Shown in pieces: positions 35,620 through 48,332 of a stretch of 64,000 nt of DNA. The position numbers and the translations under genes are program-made. The notes below the pieces were generated by a model. That model searched no databases, was not told where the DNA came from, and saw only the letters and a program-made list of their open reading frames with translations. How positions within the stretch are numbered: position 1 is the first letter of the stretch; the number at the start of each line of letters is the position of its first letter. Source of the stretch: Elmis aenea (lineage: Eukaryota > Arthropoda > Insecta > Coleoptera > Elmidae); contig CANTFG010000133.1 of the NCBI GenBank assembly GCA_947652605.1, forward strand, positions 97,906-161,905, read 5' to 3'.

Positions 35620-36050
35620 AAGGCTATATACTCTTTGCACTTTTTTCGACAGAAAAATCGATTTTCTTAAAACTACAGCAAATGACTTCAAACTTCTTAT
35701 ACACGTTAGTTTTGAGCAAGTTAAGGATTATTAGCCCCTAAATACGATTTTTAATTTTTCGCGAAAAATGGGAAAAGTACAAAGGCTATAATAGTCTTTG
35801 CACTTTTTTCGACAAAAAAATCGATTTTCTTAAAACTACAGCAAATGACTTCAAACTTCTTATACACGTTAGTTTTGAGCAAGTTAAGGCTTATTAGCCC
35901 CTAAATACGATTTTTAATTTTTCGTGAAAAATGGGAAAAGTACAAAGGCTATATAGTCTTTGCACTTTTTTCGACAAAAAAATCGATTTTCCTAAAACTA
36001 CAGCAAATGGCTTCAAACTTCTTATACACGTTAGTTATGAGCAAATTAAG
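35620..36050 (+). repeat. B block 23: B1-alpha, hybrid middle unit, B3 (TATATAGTC); J2a exit
   Basis: As block 21 with 2 bp more at the start of B3. Same as block 31. Confidence 0.9.
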
Positions 36051-38110
36051 AAAAATTTTCAAAATTTTTAATTTTTTGAATAACTTTGTAAATTAAATTT
36101 TAAAATAGTTGAGACAAACGGCATTATACTAAGAAAAATAAACTCTATAACATACTAAAATTTGAACAAAATCGTAAGAGCCGTTTTCGAGAAAAAATTT
36201 CAAAATTTTTAATTTTTTGAATAACTTTGTAAATTAAATTTCAAAATAGTTGAGACAAACGGCATTATACTAAGAAAAATATACTCTATAACATACTAAA
36301 ATTTGAACAAAATCGTAAGAGCCGTTTTCGAGAAAAATTTTCAAAATTTTTAATTTTTTGAATAACTTTGTAAATTAAATTTCAAAATAGTTGAGACAAA
36401 CGGCATTATACTAAGAAAAGTAAACTCTATAACATACTAAAATTTGAACAAAATCGTAAGAGCCGTTTTCGAGAAAAATTTTCAAAATTTTTAATTTTTT
36501 GAATAACTTTGTAAATTAAATTTCAAAATAGTTGAGACAAACGGCATTATACTAAGAAAAATAAACTCTATAACATACTAAAATTTGAACAAAATCGTAA
36601 AAGCCGTTTTCAAGAAAAATTTTCAAAATTTTAAATTTTTTAAATAACTTTGTAAATTAAATTTCAAAATAGTTGAGACAAACGGCATTATACTAAGAAA
36701 AATAAACTCTATAACATACTAAAATTTGAACAAAATCGTAAGAGCCGTTTTCGAGAAAAATTTTCAAAATTTTTAATTTTTTGAATAACTTTGTAAATTA
36801 AATTTTAAAATAGTTGAGACAAACGGCATTATACTAAGAAAAATAAACTCTATAACATACTAAAATTTGAACAAAATCGTAAGAGCCGTTTTCGAGAAAA
36901 AATTTCAAAATTTTTAATTTTTTGAATAACTTTGTAAATTAAATTTCAAAATAGTTGAGACAAACGGCATTATACTAAGAAAAGTAAACTCTATAACATA
37001 CTAAAATTTGAACAAAATCGTAAGAGCCGTTTTCGAGAAAAATTTTCAAAATTTTTAATTTTTTGAATAACTTTGTAAATTAAATTTCAAAATAGTTGAG
37101 ACAAACGGCATTATACTAAGAAGAATAAACTCTATAACATACTAAAATTTGAACAAAATCGTAAAAGCCGTTTTCGAGAAAAATTTTCAAAATTTTTAAT
37201 TTTTTGAATAACTTTGTAAATTAAATTTCAAAATAGTTAAGACAAACGGCATTATACTAAGAAAAGTAAACTCTAGAACATACTAATATTTGAACAAAAT
37301 CGTAAGAGCCGTTTTCGAGAAAAATTTTCAAAATTTTAAATTTTTTGAATATCTTTGTAAATTAAATTTCAAAATAGTTGAGACAAACGGCATTATACTA
37401 AGAAAAATAAACTCTATAACATACTAAAATTTGAACAAAATCGTAAGAGCCGTTTTCGAGAAAAATTTTCAAAATTTTTAATTTTTTGAATAACTTTGTA
37501 AATTAAATTTCAAAATAGTTGAGACAAACGGCATTATACTAAGAAAAATAAACTCTATAACATACTAAAATTTGAACAAAATCGTAAGAGCCGTTTTCGA
37601 GAAAAATTTTCAAAATTTTTAATTTTTTGAATAACTTTGTAAATTAAATTTCAAAATAGTTGAGACAAACGGCATTATACTAAGAAAAGTAAACTCTATA
37701 ACATACTAAAATTTGAACAAAATCGTAAGAGCCGTTTTCGAGAAAAATTTTCAAAATTTTTAATTTTTTGAATAACTTTGTAAATTAAATTTCAAAATAG
37801 TTGAGACAAACGGCATTATACTAAGAAAAATAAACTCTATAACATACTAAAATTTGAACAAAATCGTAAGAGCCGTTTTCGAGAAAAATTTTCAAAATTT
37901 TTAATTTTTTGAATAACTGTAAATTAAATTTCAAAATAGTTAAGACAAACGGCATTATACTAAGAAAAGTAAACTCTAAAACATACTAATATTTGAACAA
38001 AATCGTAAGAGCCGTTTTCGAGAAAAATTTTCAAAATTTTAAATTTTTTGAATATCTTTGTAAATTAAATTTCAAAATAGTTGAGACAAACGGCATTATA
38101 CTAAGAAAAA
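36051..38110 (+). repeat. A run, 14 x 141 + 88 - 2 bp
   Basis: Follows 32071-34132 with AAGAAGAATAAAC near 37119 and an internal boundary-type monomer near 37305. Ends with the 2-bp-deleted monomer and a boundary monomer carrying CTCTAAAACATAC. Confidence 0.92.
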
Positions 38111-38539
38111 AAGGCTATATACTCTTTGCACTTTTTTCGACAGAAAAATCGATTTTCTTAAAACTACAGCAAATGACTTCAAACTTCTTATACACGTTAG
38201 TTTTGAGCAAGTTAAGGATTATTAGCCCCTAAATACGATTTTTAATTTTTCGCGAAAAATGGGAAAAGTACAAAGGCTATAATAGTCTTTGCACTTTTTT
38301 CGACAAAAAAATCGATTTTCTTAAAACTACAGCAAATGGCTTCAAACTTCTTATACACATTAGTTATGAGCGAATTAAGGATTATTAGCCCCTAAATACG
38401 ATTTTTAATTTTTCGTGAAAAATGGGAAAAGTACAAAGGCTATAGTCTTTGCACTTTTTTCGACAAAAAAATCGATTTTCCTAAAACTACAGCAAATGGC
38501 TTCAAACTTCTTATACACGTTAGTTATGAGCAAATTAAG
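38111..38539 (+). repeat. B block 24: B1-alpha, B2 (AATAGTC), B3; J2a exit
   Basis: 429 bp, first of a series paired with a short second block 229 bp downstream. Confidence 0.92.
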
Positions 38540-38768
38540 AAAAATTTTCAAAATTTTTAATTTTTTGAATAACTTTGTAAATTAAATTTCAAAATAGTTG
38601 AGACAAACGGCATTATACTAAGAAAAATAAACTCTATAACATACTAAAATTTGAACAAAATCATAAGAGCCGTTTTCGAGAAAAATTTTCAAAATTTTTA
38701 ATTTTTTGAATAACTTTGTAAATTAAATTTCAAAATAGTTGAGACAAACAGCATTATACTAAGAAAAA
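38540..38768 (+). repeat. A run, 141 + 88 bp
   Basis: Has CATAAG and AAACAGC marks. The same 229-bp spacer recurs at 40979, 43258, 47838 and 50117. Confidence 0.92.
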
Positions 38769-39194
38769 AAGGCTATATACTCTTTGCACTTTTTTCGACA
38801 GAAAAATCGATTTTCTTAAAACTACAGCAAATGACTTCAAACTTCTTATACACGTTAGTTTTGAGCAAGTTAAGGATTATTAGCCCCTAAATACGATTTT
38901 TAATTTTTCGTGAAAAATGGGAAAAGTACAAAGGCTATAGTCTTTGCACTTTTTTCGACAAAAAAATCGATTTTCCTAAAACTACAGCAAATGGCTTCAA
39001 ACTTCTTATACACGTTAGTTTTGAGCAAGTTAAGGATTATTAGCCCCTAAATACGATTTTTAATTTTTCGTGAAAAATGGGAAAAGTACAAAGGCTATAG
39101 TCTTTGCACTTTTTTCGACAAAAAAATCGATTTTCCTAAAACTACAGCAAATGGCTTCAAACTTCTTATACACGTTAGTTATGAGCAAATTAAG
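38769..39194 (+). repeat. B block 25: B1-alpha (CGTG end), B3/B1 hybrid, B3; J2a exit
   Basis: The middle unit has the B3 mark CCTAAAAC and GGCTTC but the B1 mark GTTTTGAGCAAG. Related to the two-unit blocks 27, 29, 33 and 35 with one more unit. Confidence 0.9.
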
Positions 39195-40549
39195 AAAAAT
39201 TTTCAAAATTTTTAATTTTTTGAATAACTTTGTAAATTAAATTTCAAAATAGTTGAGACAAACGGCATTATACTAAGAAAAGTAAACTCTATAACATACT
39301 AAAATTTGAACAAAATCGTAAGAGCCGTTTTCGAGAAAAAATTTCAAAATTTTTAATTTTTTGAATAACTTTGTAAATTAAATTTCAAAATAGTTGAGAC
39401 AAACGGCATTATACTAAGAAAAGTAAACTCTATAACATACTAAAATTTGAACAAAATCGTAAGAGCCGTTTTCGAGAAAAATTTTCAAAATTTTTAATTT
39501 TTTGAATAACTTTGTAAATTAAATTTCAAAATAGTTGAGACAAACGGCATTATACTAAGAAGAATAAACTCTATAACATACTAAAATTTGAACAAAATCG
39601 TAAAAGCCGTTTTCGAGAAAAATTTTCAAAATTTTTAATTTTTTGAATAACTTTGTAAATTAAATTTCAAAATAGTTAAGACAAACGGCATTATACTAAG
39701 AAAAGTAAACTCTAGAACATACTAATATTTGAACAAAATCGTAAGAGCCGTTTTCGAGAAAAATTTTCAAAATTTTAAATTTTTTGAATATCTTTGTAAA
39801 TTAAATTTCAAAATAGTTGAGACAAACGGCATTATACTAAGAAAAATAAACTCTATAACATACTAAAATTTGAACAAAATCGTAAGAGCCGTTTTCGAGA
39901 AAAATTTTCAAAATTTTTAATTTTTTGAATAACTTTGTAAATTAAATTTCAAAATAGTTGAGACAAACGGCATTATACTAAGAAAAATAAACTCTATAAC
40001 ATACTAAAATTTGAACAAAATCGTAAGAGCCGTTTTCGAGAAAAATTTTCAAAATTTTTAATTTTTTGAATAACTTTGTAAATTAAATTTCAAAATAGTT
40101 GAGACAAACGGCATTATACTAAGAAAAGTAAACTCTATAACATACTAAAATTTGAACAAAATCGTAAGAGCCGTTTTCGAGAAAAATTTTCAAAATTTTT
40201 AATTTTTTGAATAACTTTGTAAATTAAATTTCAAAATAGTTGAGACAAACGGCATTATACTAAGAAAAATAAACTCTATAACATACTAAAATTTGAACAA
40301 AATCGTAAGAGCCGTTTTCGAGAAAAATTTTCAAAATTTTTAATTTTTTGAATAACTGTAAATTAAATTTCAAAATAGTTAAGACAAACGGCATTATACT
40401 AAGAAAAGTAAACTCTAAAACATACTAATATTTGAACAAAATCGTAAGAGCCGTTTTCGAGAAAAATTTTCAAAATTTTAAATTTTTTGAATATCTTTGT
40501 AAATTAAATTTCAAAATAGTTGAGACAAACGGCATTATACTAAGAAAAA
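39195..40549 (+). repeat. A run, 9 x 141 + 88 - 2 bp
   Basis: AAGAAGAATAAAC near 39557, internal boundary-type monomer near 39727, 2-bp deletion near 40356, CTCTAAAACATAC boundary. Confidence 0.92.
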
Positions 40550-40978
40550 AAGGCTATATACTCTTTGCACTTTTTTCGACAGAAAAATCGATTTTCTTAA
40601 AACTACAGCAAATGACTTCAAACTTCTTATACACGTTAGTTTTGAGCAAGTTAAGGATTATTAGCCCCTAAATACGATTTTTAATTTTTCGCGAAAAATG
40701 GGAAAAGTACAAAGGCTATAATAGTCTTTGCACTTTTTTCGACAAAAAAATCGATTTTCTTAAAACTACAGCAAATGGCTTCAAACTTCTTATACACATT
40801 AGTTATGAGCGAATTAAGGATTATTAGCCCCTAAATACGATTTTTAATTTTTCGTGAAAAATGGGAAAAGTACAAAGGCTATAGTCTTTGCACTTTTTTC
40901 GACAAAAAAATCGATTTTCCTAAAACTACAGCAAATGGCTTCAAACTTCTTATACACGTTAGTTATGAGCAAATTAAG
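40550..40978 (+). repeat. B block 26: B1-alpha, B2 (AATAGTC), B3; J2a exit
   Basis: Start of a 2,279-bp higher-order unit (blocks 26-27, then 28-29). Confidence 0.92.
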
Positions 40979-41207
40979 AAAAATTTTCAAAATTTTTAAT
41001 TTTTTGAATAACTTTGTAAATTAAATTTCAAAATAGTTGAGACAAACGGCATTATACTAAGAAAAATAAACTCTATAACATACTAAAATTTGAACAAAAT
41101 CATAAGAGCCGTTTTCGAGAAAAATTTTCAAAATTTTTAATTTTTTGAATAACTTTGTAAATTAAATTTCAAAATAGTTGAGACAAACAGCATTATACTA
41201 AGAAAAA
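40979..41207 (+). repeat. A run, 141 + 88 bp
   Basis: Same CATAAG and AAACAGC spacer as 38540-38768. Confidence 0.92.
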
Positions 41208-41473
41208 AAGGCTATATACTCTTTGCACTTTTTTCGACAGAAAAATCGATTTTCTTAAAACTACAGCAAATGACTTCAAACTTCTTATACACGTTAGTTT
41301 TGAGCAAGTTAAGGATTATTAGCCCCTAAATACGATTTTTAATTTTTCGTGAAAAATGGGAAAAGTACAAAGGCTATAGTCTTTGCACTTTTTTCGACAA
41401 AAAAATCGATTTTCCTAAAACTACAGCAAATGGCTTCAAACTTCTTATACACGTTAGTTATGAGCAAATTAAG
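41208..41473 (+). repeat. B block 27: two units, B1-alpha (CGTG end) and B3; J2a exit
   Basis: 266 bp. B1 ends like a B2 (CGTG), so the missing middle unit was probably lost by exchange between B1 and B2. Confidence 0.92.
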
Positions 41474-42828
41474 AAAAATTTTCAAAATTTTTAATTTTTT
41501 GAATAACTTTGTAAATTAAATTTTAAAATAGTTGAGACAAACGGCATTATACTAAGAAAAATAAACTCTATAACATACTAAAATTTGAACAAAATCGTAA
41601 GAGCCGTTTTCGAGAAAAAATTTCAAAATTTTTAATTTTTTGAATAACTTTGTAAATTAAATTTCAAAATAGTTGAGACAAACGGCATTATACTAAGAAA
41701 AATATACTCTATAACATACTAAAATTTGAACAAAATCGTAAGAGCCGTTTTCGAGAAAAATTTTCAAAATTTTTAATTTTTTGAATAACTTTGTAAATTA
41801 AATTTCAAAATAGTTGAGACAAACGGCATTATACTAAGAAAAGTAAACTCTATAACATACTAAAATTTGAACAAAATCGTAAGAGCCGTTTTCGAGAAAA
41901 ATTTTCAAAATTTTTAATTTTTTGAATAACTTTGTAAATTAAATTTCAAAATAGTTGAGACAAACGGCATTATACTAAGAAAAATAAACTCTATAACATA
42001 CTAAAATTTGAACAAAATCGTAAAAGCCGTTTTCAAGAAAAATTTTCAAAATTTTAAATTTTTTAAATAACTTTGTAAATTAAATTTCAAAATAGTTGAG
42101 ACAAACGGCATTATACTAAGAAAAATAAACTCTATAACATGCTAAAATTTGAACAAAATCGTAAGAGCCGTTTTCGAGAAAAATTTTCAAAATTTTTAAT
42201 TTTTTGAATAACTTTGTAAATTAAATTTCAAAATAGTTGAGACAAACGGCATTATACTAAGAAAAATAAACTCTATAACATACTAAAATTTGAACAAAAT
42301 CGTAAGAGCCGTTTTCGAGAAAAATTTTCAAAATTTTTAATTTTTTGAATAACTTTGTAAATTAAATTTCAAAATAGTTGAGACAAACGGCATTATACTA
42401 AGAAAAGTAAACTCTATAACATACTAAAATTTGAACAAAATCGTAAGAGCCGTTTTCGAGAAAAATTTTCAAAATTTTTAATTTTTTGAATAACTTTGTA
42501 AATTAAATTTCAAAATAGTTGAGACAAACGGCATTATACTAAGAAAAATAAACTCTATAACATACTAAAATTTGAACAAAATCGTAAGAGCCGTTTTCGA
42601 GAAAAATTTTCAAAATTTTTAATTTTTTGAATAACTGTAAATTAAATTTCAAAATAGTTAAGACAAACGGCATTATACTAAGAAAAGTAAACTCTAGAAC
42701 ATACTAATATTTGAACAAAATCGTAAGAGCCGTTTTCGAGAAAAATTTTCAAAATTTTAAATTTTTTGAATATCTTTGTAAATTAAATTTCAAAATAGTT
42801 GAGACAAACGGCATTATACTAAGAAAAA
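41474..42828 (+). repeat. A run, 9 x 141 + 88 - 2 bp
   Basis: Includes AACATGCTAAAATTT near 42136, also seen near 48995, and the 2-bp deletion near 42634. Confidence 0.92.
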
Positions 42829-43257
42829 AAGGCTATATACTCTTTGCACTTTTTTCGACAGAAAAATCGATTTTCTTAAAACTACAGCAAATGACTTCAA
42901 ACTTCTTATACACGTTAGTTTTGAGCAAGTTAAGGATTATTAGCCCCTAAATACGATTTTTAATTTTTCGCGAAAAATGGGAAAAGTACAAAGGCTATAA
43001 TAGTCTTTGCACTTTTTTCGACAAAAAAATCGATTTTCTTAAAACTACAGCAAATGGCTTCAAACTTCTTATACACATTAGTTATGAGCGAATTAAGGAT
43101 TATTAGCCCCTAAATACGATTTTTAATTTTTCGTGAAAAATGGGAAAAGTACAAAGGCTATAGTCTTTGCACTTTTTTCGACAAAAAAATCGATTTTCCT
43201 AAAACTACAGCAAATGGCTTCAAACTTCTTATACACGTTAGTTATGAGCAAATTAAG
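42829..43257 (+). repeat. B block 28: B1-alpha, B2 (AATAGTC), B3; J2a exit
   Basis: 2,279 bp after block 26. Confidence 0.92.
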
Positions 43258-43486
43258 AAAAATTTTCAAAATTTTTAATTTTTTGAATAACTTTGTAAAT
43301 TAAATTTCAAAATAGTTGAGACAAACGGCATTATACTAAGAAAAATAAACTCTATAACATACTAAAATTTGAACAAAATCATAAGAGCCGTTTTCGAGAA
43401 AAATTTTCAAAATTTTTAATTTTTTGAATAACTTTGTAAATTAAATTTCAAAATAGTTGAGACAAACAGCATTATACTAAGAAAAA
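43258..43486 (+). repeat. A run, 141 + 88 bp
   Basis: CATAAG and AAACAGC spacer. Confidence 0.92.
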
Positions 43487-43752
43487 AAGGCTATATACTC
43501 TTTGCACTTTTTTCGACAGAAAAATCGATTTTCTTAAAACTACAGCAAATGACTTCAAACTTCTTATACACGTTAGTTTTGAGCAAGTTAAGGATTATTA
43601 GCCCCTAAATACGATTTTTAATTTTTCGTGAAAAATGGGAAAAGTACAAAGGCTATAGTCTTTGCACTTTTTTCGACAAAAAAATCGATTTTCCTAAAAC
43701 TACAGCAAATGGCTTCAAACTTCTTATACACGTTAGTTATGAGCAAATTAAG
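43487..43752 (+). repeat. B block 29: two units, B1-alpha (CGTG end) and B3; J2a exit
   Basis: 266 bp, 2,279 bp after block 27. Confidence 0.92.
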
Positions 43753-44120
43753 AAAAATTTTCAAAATTTTTAATTTTTTGAATAACTTTGTAAATTAAAT
43801 TTCAAAATAGTTGAGACAAACGGCATTATACTAAGAAAAATAAACTCTATAACATACTAAAATTTGAACAAAATCGTAAGAGCCGTTTTCGAGAAAAATT
43901 TTCAAAACTTTTAATTTTTTGAATAACTGTAAATTAAATTTCAAAATAGTTAAGACAAACGGCATTATACTAAGAAAAGTAAACTCTAGAACATACTAAT
44001 ATTTGAACAAAATCGTAAGAGCCGTTTTCGAGAAAAATTTTCAAAATTTTAAATTTTTTGAATATCTTTGTAAATTAAATTTCAAAATAGTTGAGACAAA
44101 CGGCATTATACTAAGAAAAA
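43753..44120 (+). repeat. A run, 2 x 141 + 88 - 2 bp
   Basis: CAAAACTTTTAATT and the 2-bp deletion near 43926, then boundary monomer. First of two 797-bp copies. Confidence 0.92.
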
Positions 44121-44549
44121 AAGGCTATATACTCTTTGCACTTTTTTCGACAGAAAAATCGATTTTCTTAAAACTACAGCAAATGACTTCAAACTTCTTA
44201 TACACGTTAGTTTTGAGCAAGTTAAGGATTATTAGCCCCTAAATACGATTTTTAATTTTTCGCGAAAAATGGGAAAAGTACAAAGGCTATAATAGTCTTT
44301 GCACTTTTTTCGACAAAAAAATCGATTTTCTTAAAACTACAGCAAATGGCTTCAAACTTCTTATACACATTAGTTATGAGCGAATTAAGGATTATTAGCC
44401 CCTAAATACGATTTTTAATTTTTCGTGAAAAATGGGAAAAGTACAAAGGCTATAGTCTTTGCACTTTTTTCGACAAAAAAATCGATTTTCCTAAAACTAC
44501 AGCAAATGGCTTCAAACTTCTTATACACGTTAGTTATGAGCAAATTAAG
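44121..44549 (+). repeat. B block 30: B1-alpha, B2 (AATAGTC), B3; J2a exit
   Basis: 429 bp, ordinary composition. Confidence 0.92.
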
Positions 44550-44917
44550 AAAAATTTTCAAAATTTTTAATTTTTTGAATAACTTTGTAAATTAAATTTC
44601 AAAATAGTTGAGACAAACGGCATTATACTAAGAAAAATAAACTCTATAACATACTAAAATTTGAACAAAATCGTAAGAGCCGTTTTCGAGAAAAATTTTC
44701 AAAACTTTTAATTTTTTGAATAACTGTAAATTAAATTTCAAAATAGTTAAGACAAACGGCATTATACTAAGAAAAGTAAACTCTAGAACATACTAATATT
44801 TGAACAAAATCGTAAGAGCCGTTTTCGAGAAAAATTTTCAAAATTTTAAATTTTTTGAATATCTTTGTAAATTAAATTTCAAAATAGTTGAGACAAACGG
44901 CATTATACTAAGAAAAA
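44550..44917 (+). repeat. A run, 2 x 141 + 88 - 2 bp
   Basis: Repeat of 43753-44120 at offset 797. Confidence 0.92.
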
Positions 44918-45348
44918 AAGGCTATATACTCTTTGCACTTTTTTCGACAGAAAAATCGATTTTCTTAAAACTACAGCAAGTGACTTCAAACTTCTTATAC
45001 ACGTTAGTTTTGAGCAAGTTAAGGATTATTAGCCCCTAAATACGATTTTTAATTTTTCGCGAAAAATGGGAAAAGTACAAAGGCTATAATAGTCTTTGCA
45101 CTTTTTTCGACAAAAAAATCGATTTTCTTAAAACTACAGCAAATGACTTCAAACTTCTTATACACGTTAGTTTTGAGCAAGTTAAGGCTTATTAGCCCCT
45201 AAATACGATTTTTAATTTTTCGTGAAAAATGGGAAAAGTACAAAGGCTATATAGTCTTTGCACTTTTTTCGACAAAAAAATCGATTTTCCTAAAACTACA
45301 GCAAATGGCTTCAAACTTCTTATACACGTTAGTTATGAGCAAATTAAG
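44918..45348 (+). repeat. B block 31: B1-alpha, hybrid middle unit, B3 (TATATAGTC); J2a exit
   Basis: Copy of block 23 (offset 9,298). B1 has CAGCAAGTGAC, a private change. Confidence 0.9.
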
Positions 45349-47408
45349 AAAAATTTTCAAAATTTTTAATTTTTTGAATAACTTTGTAAATTAAATTTTA
45401 AAATAGTTGAGACAAACGGCATTATACTAAAAAAAATAAACTCTATAACATACTAAAATTTGAACAAAATCGTAAGAGCCGTTTTCGAGAAAAAATTTCA
45501 AAATTTTTAATTTTTTGAATAACTTTGTAAATTAAATTTCAAAATAGTTGAGACAAACGGCATTATACTAAGAAAAATATACTCTATAACATACTAAAAT
45601 TTGAACAAAATCGTAAGAGCCGTTTTCGAGAAAAATTTTCAAAATTTTTAATTTTTTGAATAACTTTGTAAATTAAATTTCAAAATAGTTGAGACAAACG
45701 GCATTATACTAAGAAAAGTAAACTCTATAACATACTAAAATTTGAACAAAATCGTAAGAGCCGTTTTCGAGAAAAATTTTCAAAATTTTTAATTTTTTGA
45801 ATAACTTTGTAAATTAAATTTCAAAATAGTTGAGACAAACGGCATTATACTAAGAAAAATAAACTCTATAACATACTAAAATTTGAACAAAATCGTAAAA
45901 GCCGTTTTCAAGAAAAATTTTCACAATTTTAAATTTTTTAAATAACTTTGTAAATTAAATTTCAAAATAGTTGAGACAAACGGCATTATACTAAGAAAAA
46001 TAAACTCTATAACATACTAAAATTTGAACAAAATCGTAAGAGCCGTTTTCGAGAAAAATTTTCAAAATTTTTAATTTTTTGAATAACTTTGTAAATTAAA
46101 TTTTAAAATAGTTGAGACAAACGGCATTATACTAAGAAAAATAAACTCTATAACATACTAAAATTTGAACAAAATCGTAAGAGCCGTTTTCGAGAAAAAA
46201 TTTCAAAATTTTTAATTTTTTGAATAACTTTGTAAATTAAATTTCAAAATAGTTGAGACAAACGGCATTATACTAAGAAAAGTAAACTCTATAACATACT
46301 AAAATTTGAACAAAATCGTAAGAGCCGTTTTCGAGAAAAATTTTCAAAATTTTTAATTTTTTGAATAACTTTGTAAATTAAATTTCAAAATAGTTGAGAC
46401 AAACGGCATTATACTAAGAAGAATAAACTCTATAACATACTAAAATTTGAACAAAATCGTAAAAGCCGTTTTCGAGAAAAATTTTCAAAATTTTTAATTT
46501 TTTGAATAACTTTGTAAATTAAATTTCAAAATAGTTAAGACAAACGGCATTATACTAAGAAAAGTAAACTCTAGAACATACTAATATTTGAACAAAATCG
46601 TAAGAGCCGTTTTCGAGAAAAATTTTCAAAATTTTAAATTTTTTGAATATCTTTGTAAATTAAATTTCAAAATAGTTGAGACAAACGGCATTATACTAAG
46701 AAAAATAAACTCTATAACATACTAAAATTTGAACAAAATCGTAAGAGCCGTTTTCGAGAAAAATTTTCAAAATTTTTAATTTTTTGAATAACTTTGTAAA
46801 TTAAATTTCAAAATAGTTGAGACAAACGGCATTATACTAAGAAAAATAAACTCTATAACATACTAAAATTTGAACAAAATCGTAAGAGCCGTTTTCGAGA
46901 AAAATTTTCAAAATTTTTAATTTTTTGAATAACTTTGTAAATTAAATTTCAAAATAGTTGAGACAAACGGCATTATACTAAGAAAAGTAAACTCTATAAC
47001 ATACTAAAATTTGAACAAAATCGTAAGAGCCGTTTTCGAGAAAAATTTTCAAAATTTTTAATTTTTTGAATAACTTTGTAAATTAAATTTCAAAATAGTT
47101 GAGACAAACGGCATTATACTAAGAAAAATAAACTCTATAACATACTAAAATTTGAACAAAATCGTAAGAGCCGTTTTCGAGAAAAATTTTCAAAATTTTT
47201 AATTTTTTGAATAACTGTAAATTAAATTTCAAAATAGTTAAGACAAACGGCATTATACTAAGAAAAGTAAACTCTAGAACATACTAATATTTGAACAAAA
47301 TCGTAAGAGCCGTTTTCGAGAAAAATTTTCAAAATTTTAAATTTTTTGAATATCTTTGTAAATTAAATTTCAAAATAGTTGAGACAAACGGCATTATACT
47401 AAGAAAAA
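45349..47408 (+). repeat. A run, 14 x 141 + 88 - 2 bp
   Basis: Copy of 36051-38110 (offset 9,298). Private marks: CTAAAAAAAATAAAC near 45428 and TTTTCACAATTTT near 45920. Confidence 0.92.
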
Positions 47409-47837
47409 AAGGCTATATACTCTTTGCACTTTTTTCGACAGAAAAATCGATTTTCTTAAAACTACAGCAAATGACTTCAAACTTCTTATACACGTTAGTT
47501 TTGAGCAAGTTAAGGATTATTAGCCCCTAAATACGATTTTTAATTTTTCGCGAAAAATGGGAAAAGTACAAAGGCTATAATAGTCTTTGCACTTTTTTCG
47601 ACAAAAAAATCGATTTTCTTAAAACTACAGCAAATGGCTTCAAACTTCTTATACACATTAGTTATGAGCGAATTAAGGATTATTAGCCCCTAAATACGAT
47701 TTTTAATTTTTCGTGAAAAATGGGAAAAGTACAAAGGCTATAGTCTTTGCACTTTTTTCGACAAAAAAATCGATTTTCCTAAAACTACAGCAAATGGCTT
47801 CAAACTTCTTATACACGTTAGTTATGAGCAAATTAAG
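47409..47837 (+). repeat. B block 32: B1-alpha, B2 (AATAGTC), B3; J2a exit
   Basis: Copy of block 24 (offset 9,298) and block 26 (offset 6,859). Confidence 0.92.
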
Positions 47838-48066
47838 AAAAATTTTCAAAATTTTTAATTTTTTGAATAACTTTGTAAATTAAATTTCAAAATAGTTGAG
47901 ACAAACGGCATTATACTAAGAAAAATAAACTCTATAACATACTAAAATTTGAACAAAATCATAAGAGCCGTTTTCGAGAAAAATTTTCAAAATTTTTAAT
48001 TTTTTGAATAACTTTGTAAATTAAATTTCAAAATAGTTGAGACAAACAGCATTATACTAAGAAAAA
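47838..48066 (+). repeat. A run, 141 + 88 bp
   Basis: CATAAG and AAACAGC spacer. Confidence 0.92.
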
Positions 48067-48332
48067 AAGGCTATATACTCTTTGCACTTTTTTCGACAGA
48101 AAAATCGATTTTCTTAAAACTACAGCAAATGACTTCAAACTTCTTATACACGTTAGTTTTGAGCAAGTTAAGGATTATTAGCCCCTAAATACGATTTTTA
48201 ATTTTTCGTGAAAAATGGGAAAAGTACAAAGGCTATAGTCTTTGCACTTTTTTCGACAAAAAAATCGATTTTCCTAAAACTACAGCAAATGGCTTCAAAC
48301 TTCTTATACACGTTAGTTATGAGCAAATTAAG
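48067..48332 (+). repeat. B block 33: two units, B1-alpha (CGTG end) and B3; J2a exit
   Basis: Copy of block 27 at offset 6,859. Confidence 0.92.

Larger units (their letters stand above)
34433..38410 (+). repeat. 3,978-bp tandem segment, copy 2 (right end differs)
   Basis: Matches copy 1 through the AAGAAGAATAAAC and internal boundary monomers. The last part (block 24) is of another type than block 22. Confidence 0.75.
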
